Assembly (NCBI RefSeq): GCF_024807945.1 | Contig: NZ_JANUFD010000002.1 | Span: 1 to 64,000 of the forward strand | Direction of reading: 5' to 3' | Length of the DNA stretch: 64,000 bases | From: Pseudomonas sp. JUb42 | GTDB taxonomy: Bacteria; Pseudomonadota; Gammaproteobacteria; Pseudomonadales; Pseudomonadaceae | Part shown: positions 63,992 through 64,000 of the stretch, piece by piece | Layout of the letters: every line of letters starts with the position of its first letter | Numbering within the stretch: position 1 is the first letter of the stretch | The notes under the pieces: model-generated | What the model saw: the letters and a program-made list of their open reading frames with translations, nothing else | Told to the model about the DNA's origin: nothing | Database searches by the model: none | Translations under genes and position numbers: made by a program

Positions 63992-64000
63992 GCTTGACGC

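Larger units (their letters stand above)
45570..64000. mobile_element. Siphovirus-type prophage, left part
   Basis: From about 45.6 kb to the right edge the genes are, with one exception, leftward phage genes in canonical order read from the right: capsid, adaptors, tail, fibre, lysis. The left boundary lies near the broken EvgS-like gene (about 45570-45600). Integrase, repressor, terminase and portal are not in the window, so the right boundary and attachment core cannot be seen. The tail-length gene and lack of sheath genes indicate a non-contractile tail. Confidence 0.9.

Noticed and set aside
1..64000. CRISPR array or tRNA/rRNA genes
   Set aside because: I saw no regularly spaced direct repeats and no tRNA-like cloverleaf with a CCA end; the prophage left edge lies in a protein gene, not a tRNA.

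Overview
The window looks like a Pseudomonas chromosome, probably of the fluorescens/putida branch. The protein sequences, high-GC codon use, a Pseudomonas-type REP pair and familiar gene neighbourhoods (moaB-moeA-mobA, dgt, yqjD-like genes) all point that way. It has three parts.

(1) Positions 1-29.4 kb hold a type VI secretion (T6SS) locus read leftwards: tssB, tssC, tssK, tssL, an OmpA-like protein, hcp, clpV and vgrG. Next come accessory genes: a frameshifted vgrG-linked candidate toxin with candidate immunity genes, a class 3 lipase effector with three tandem lipoproteins plus a truncated fourth, and a small membrane protein. Then comes a compact six-gene operon with overlapping start and stop codons. 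Its first gene is an in-frame fusion of a PAAR spike to a complete FabH/OleA-type ketosynthase. It is followed by an SDR, a metallo-beta-lactamase-fold hydrolase, an adenylate-forming enzyme, an ATP-grasp ligase and an acyltransferase-like protein. A second, stand-alone PAAR gene, a membrane protein and the start of a tssM-like gene close the locus. The two PAAR copies are about 89% identical direct repeats, so the metabolic operon looks like a module lodged between duplicated PAAR sequences. tssA, E, F, G and J are not in the window.

(2) Positions 29.4-45.6 kb are core chromosome: a DUF2780 protein, a glycosyltransferase, moeA/moaB/mobA, small lipoprotein and hypothetical genes, an RluA-type pseudouridine synthase, an acyltransferase, an ammonium transporter, three YqjDEK-like genes, an EAL phosphodiesterase, dgt, a stand-alone receiver, and an EvgA/BvgA-like regulator followed by an EvgS/BvgS-like sensor. 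The sensor stops inside its PAS region, before any kinase domain, just where the prophage begins.

(3) From about 45.6 kb to the right end is a siphovirus-type prophage, read mostly leftwards: capsid, head-tail adaptors, major tail protein, frameshifting tail chaperones, a 2131-residue tape measure, fibre, and lysis genes with a nested Rz/Rz1 pair. One outward gene at the left edge lies behind a perfect CTGT-N8-ACAG LexA box. Integrase and repressor must lie outside the window.

A related palindrome (TAGGA-N4-TCCTA, often followed by YAA) occurs in the intergenic regions before the stand-alone PAAR gene and the evgA-like gene, with a half-match before tssB. This suggests that the evgA-like regulator may control the T6SS, and that prophage insertion in the partner sensor may have altered that control.
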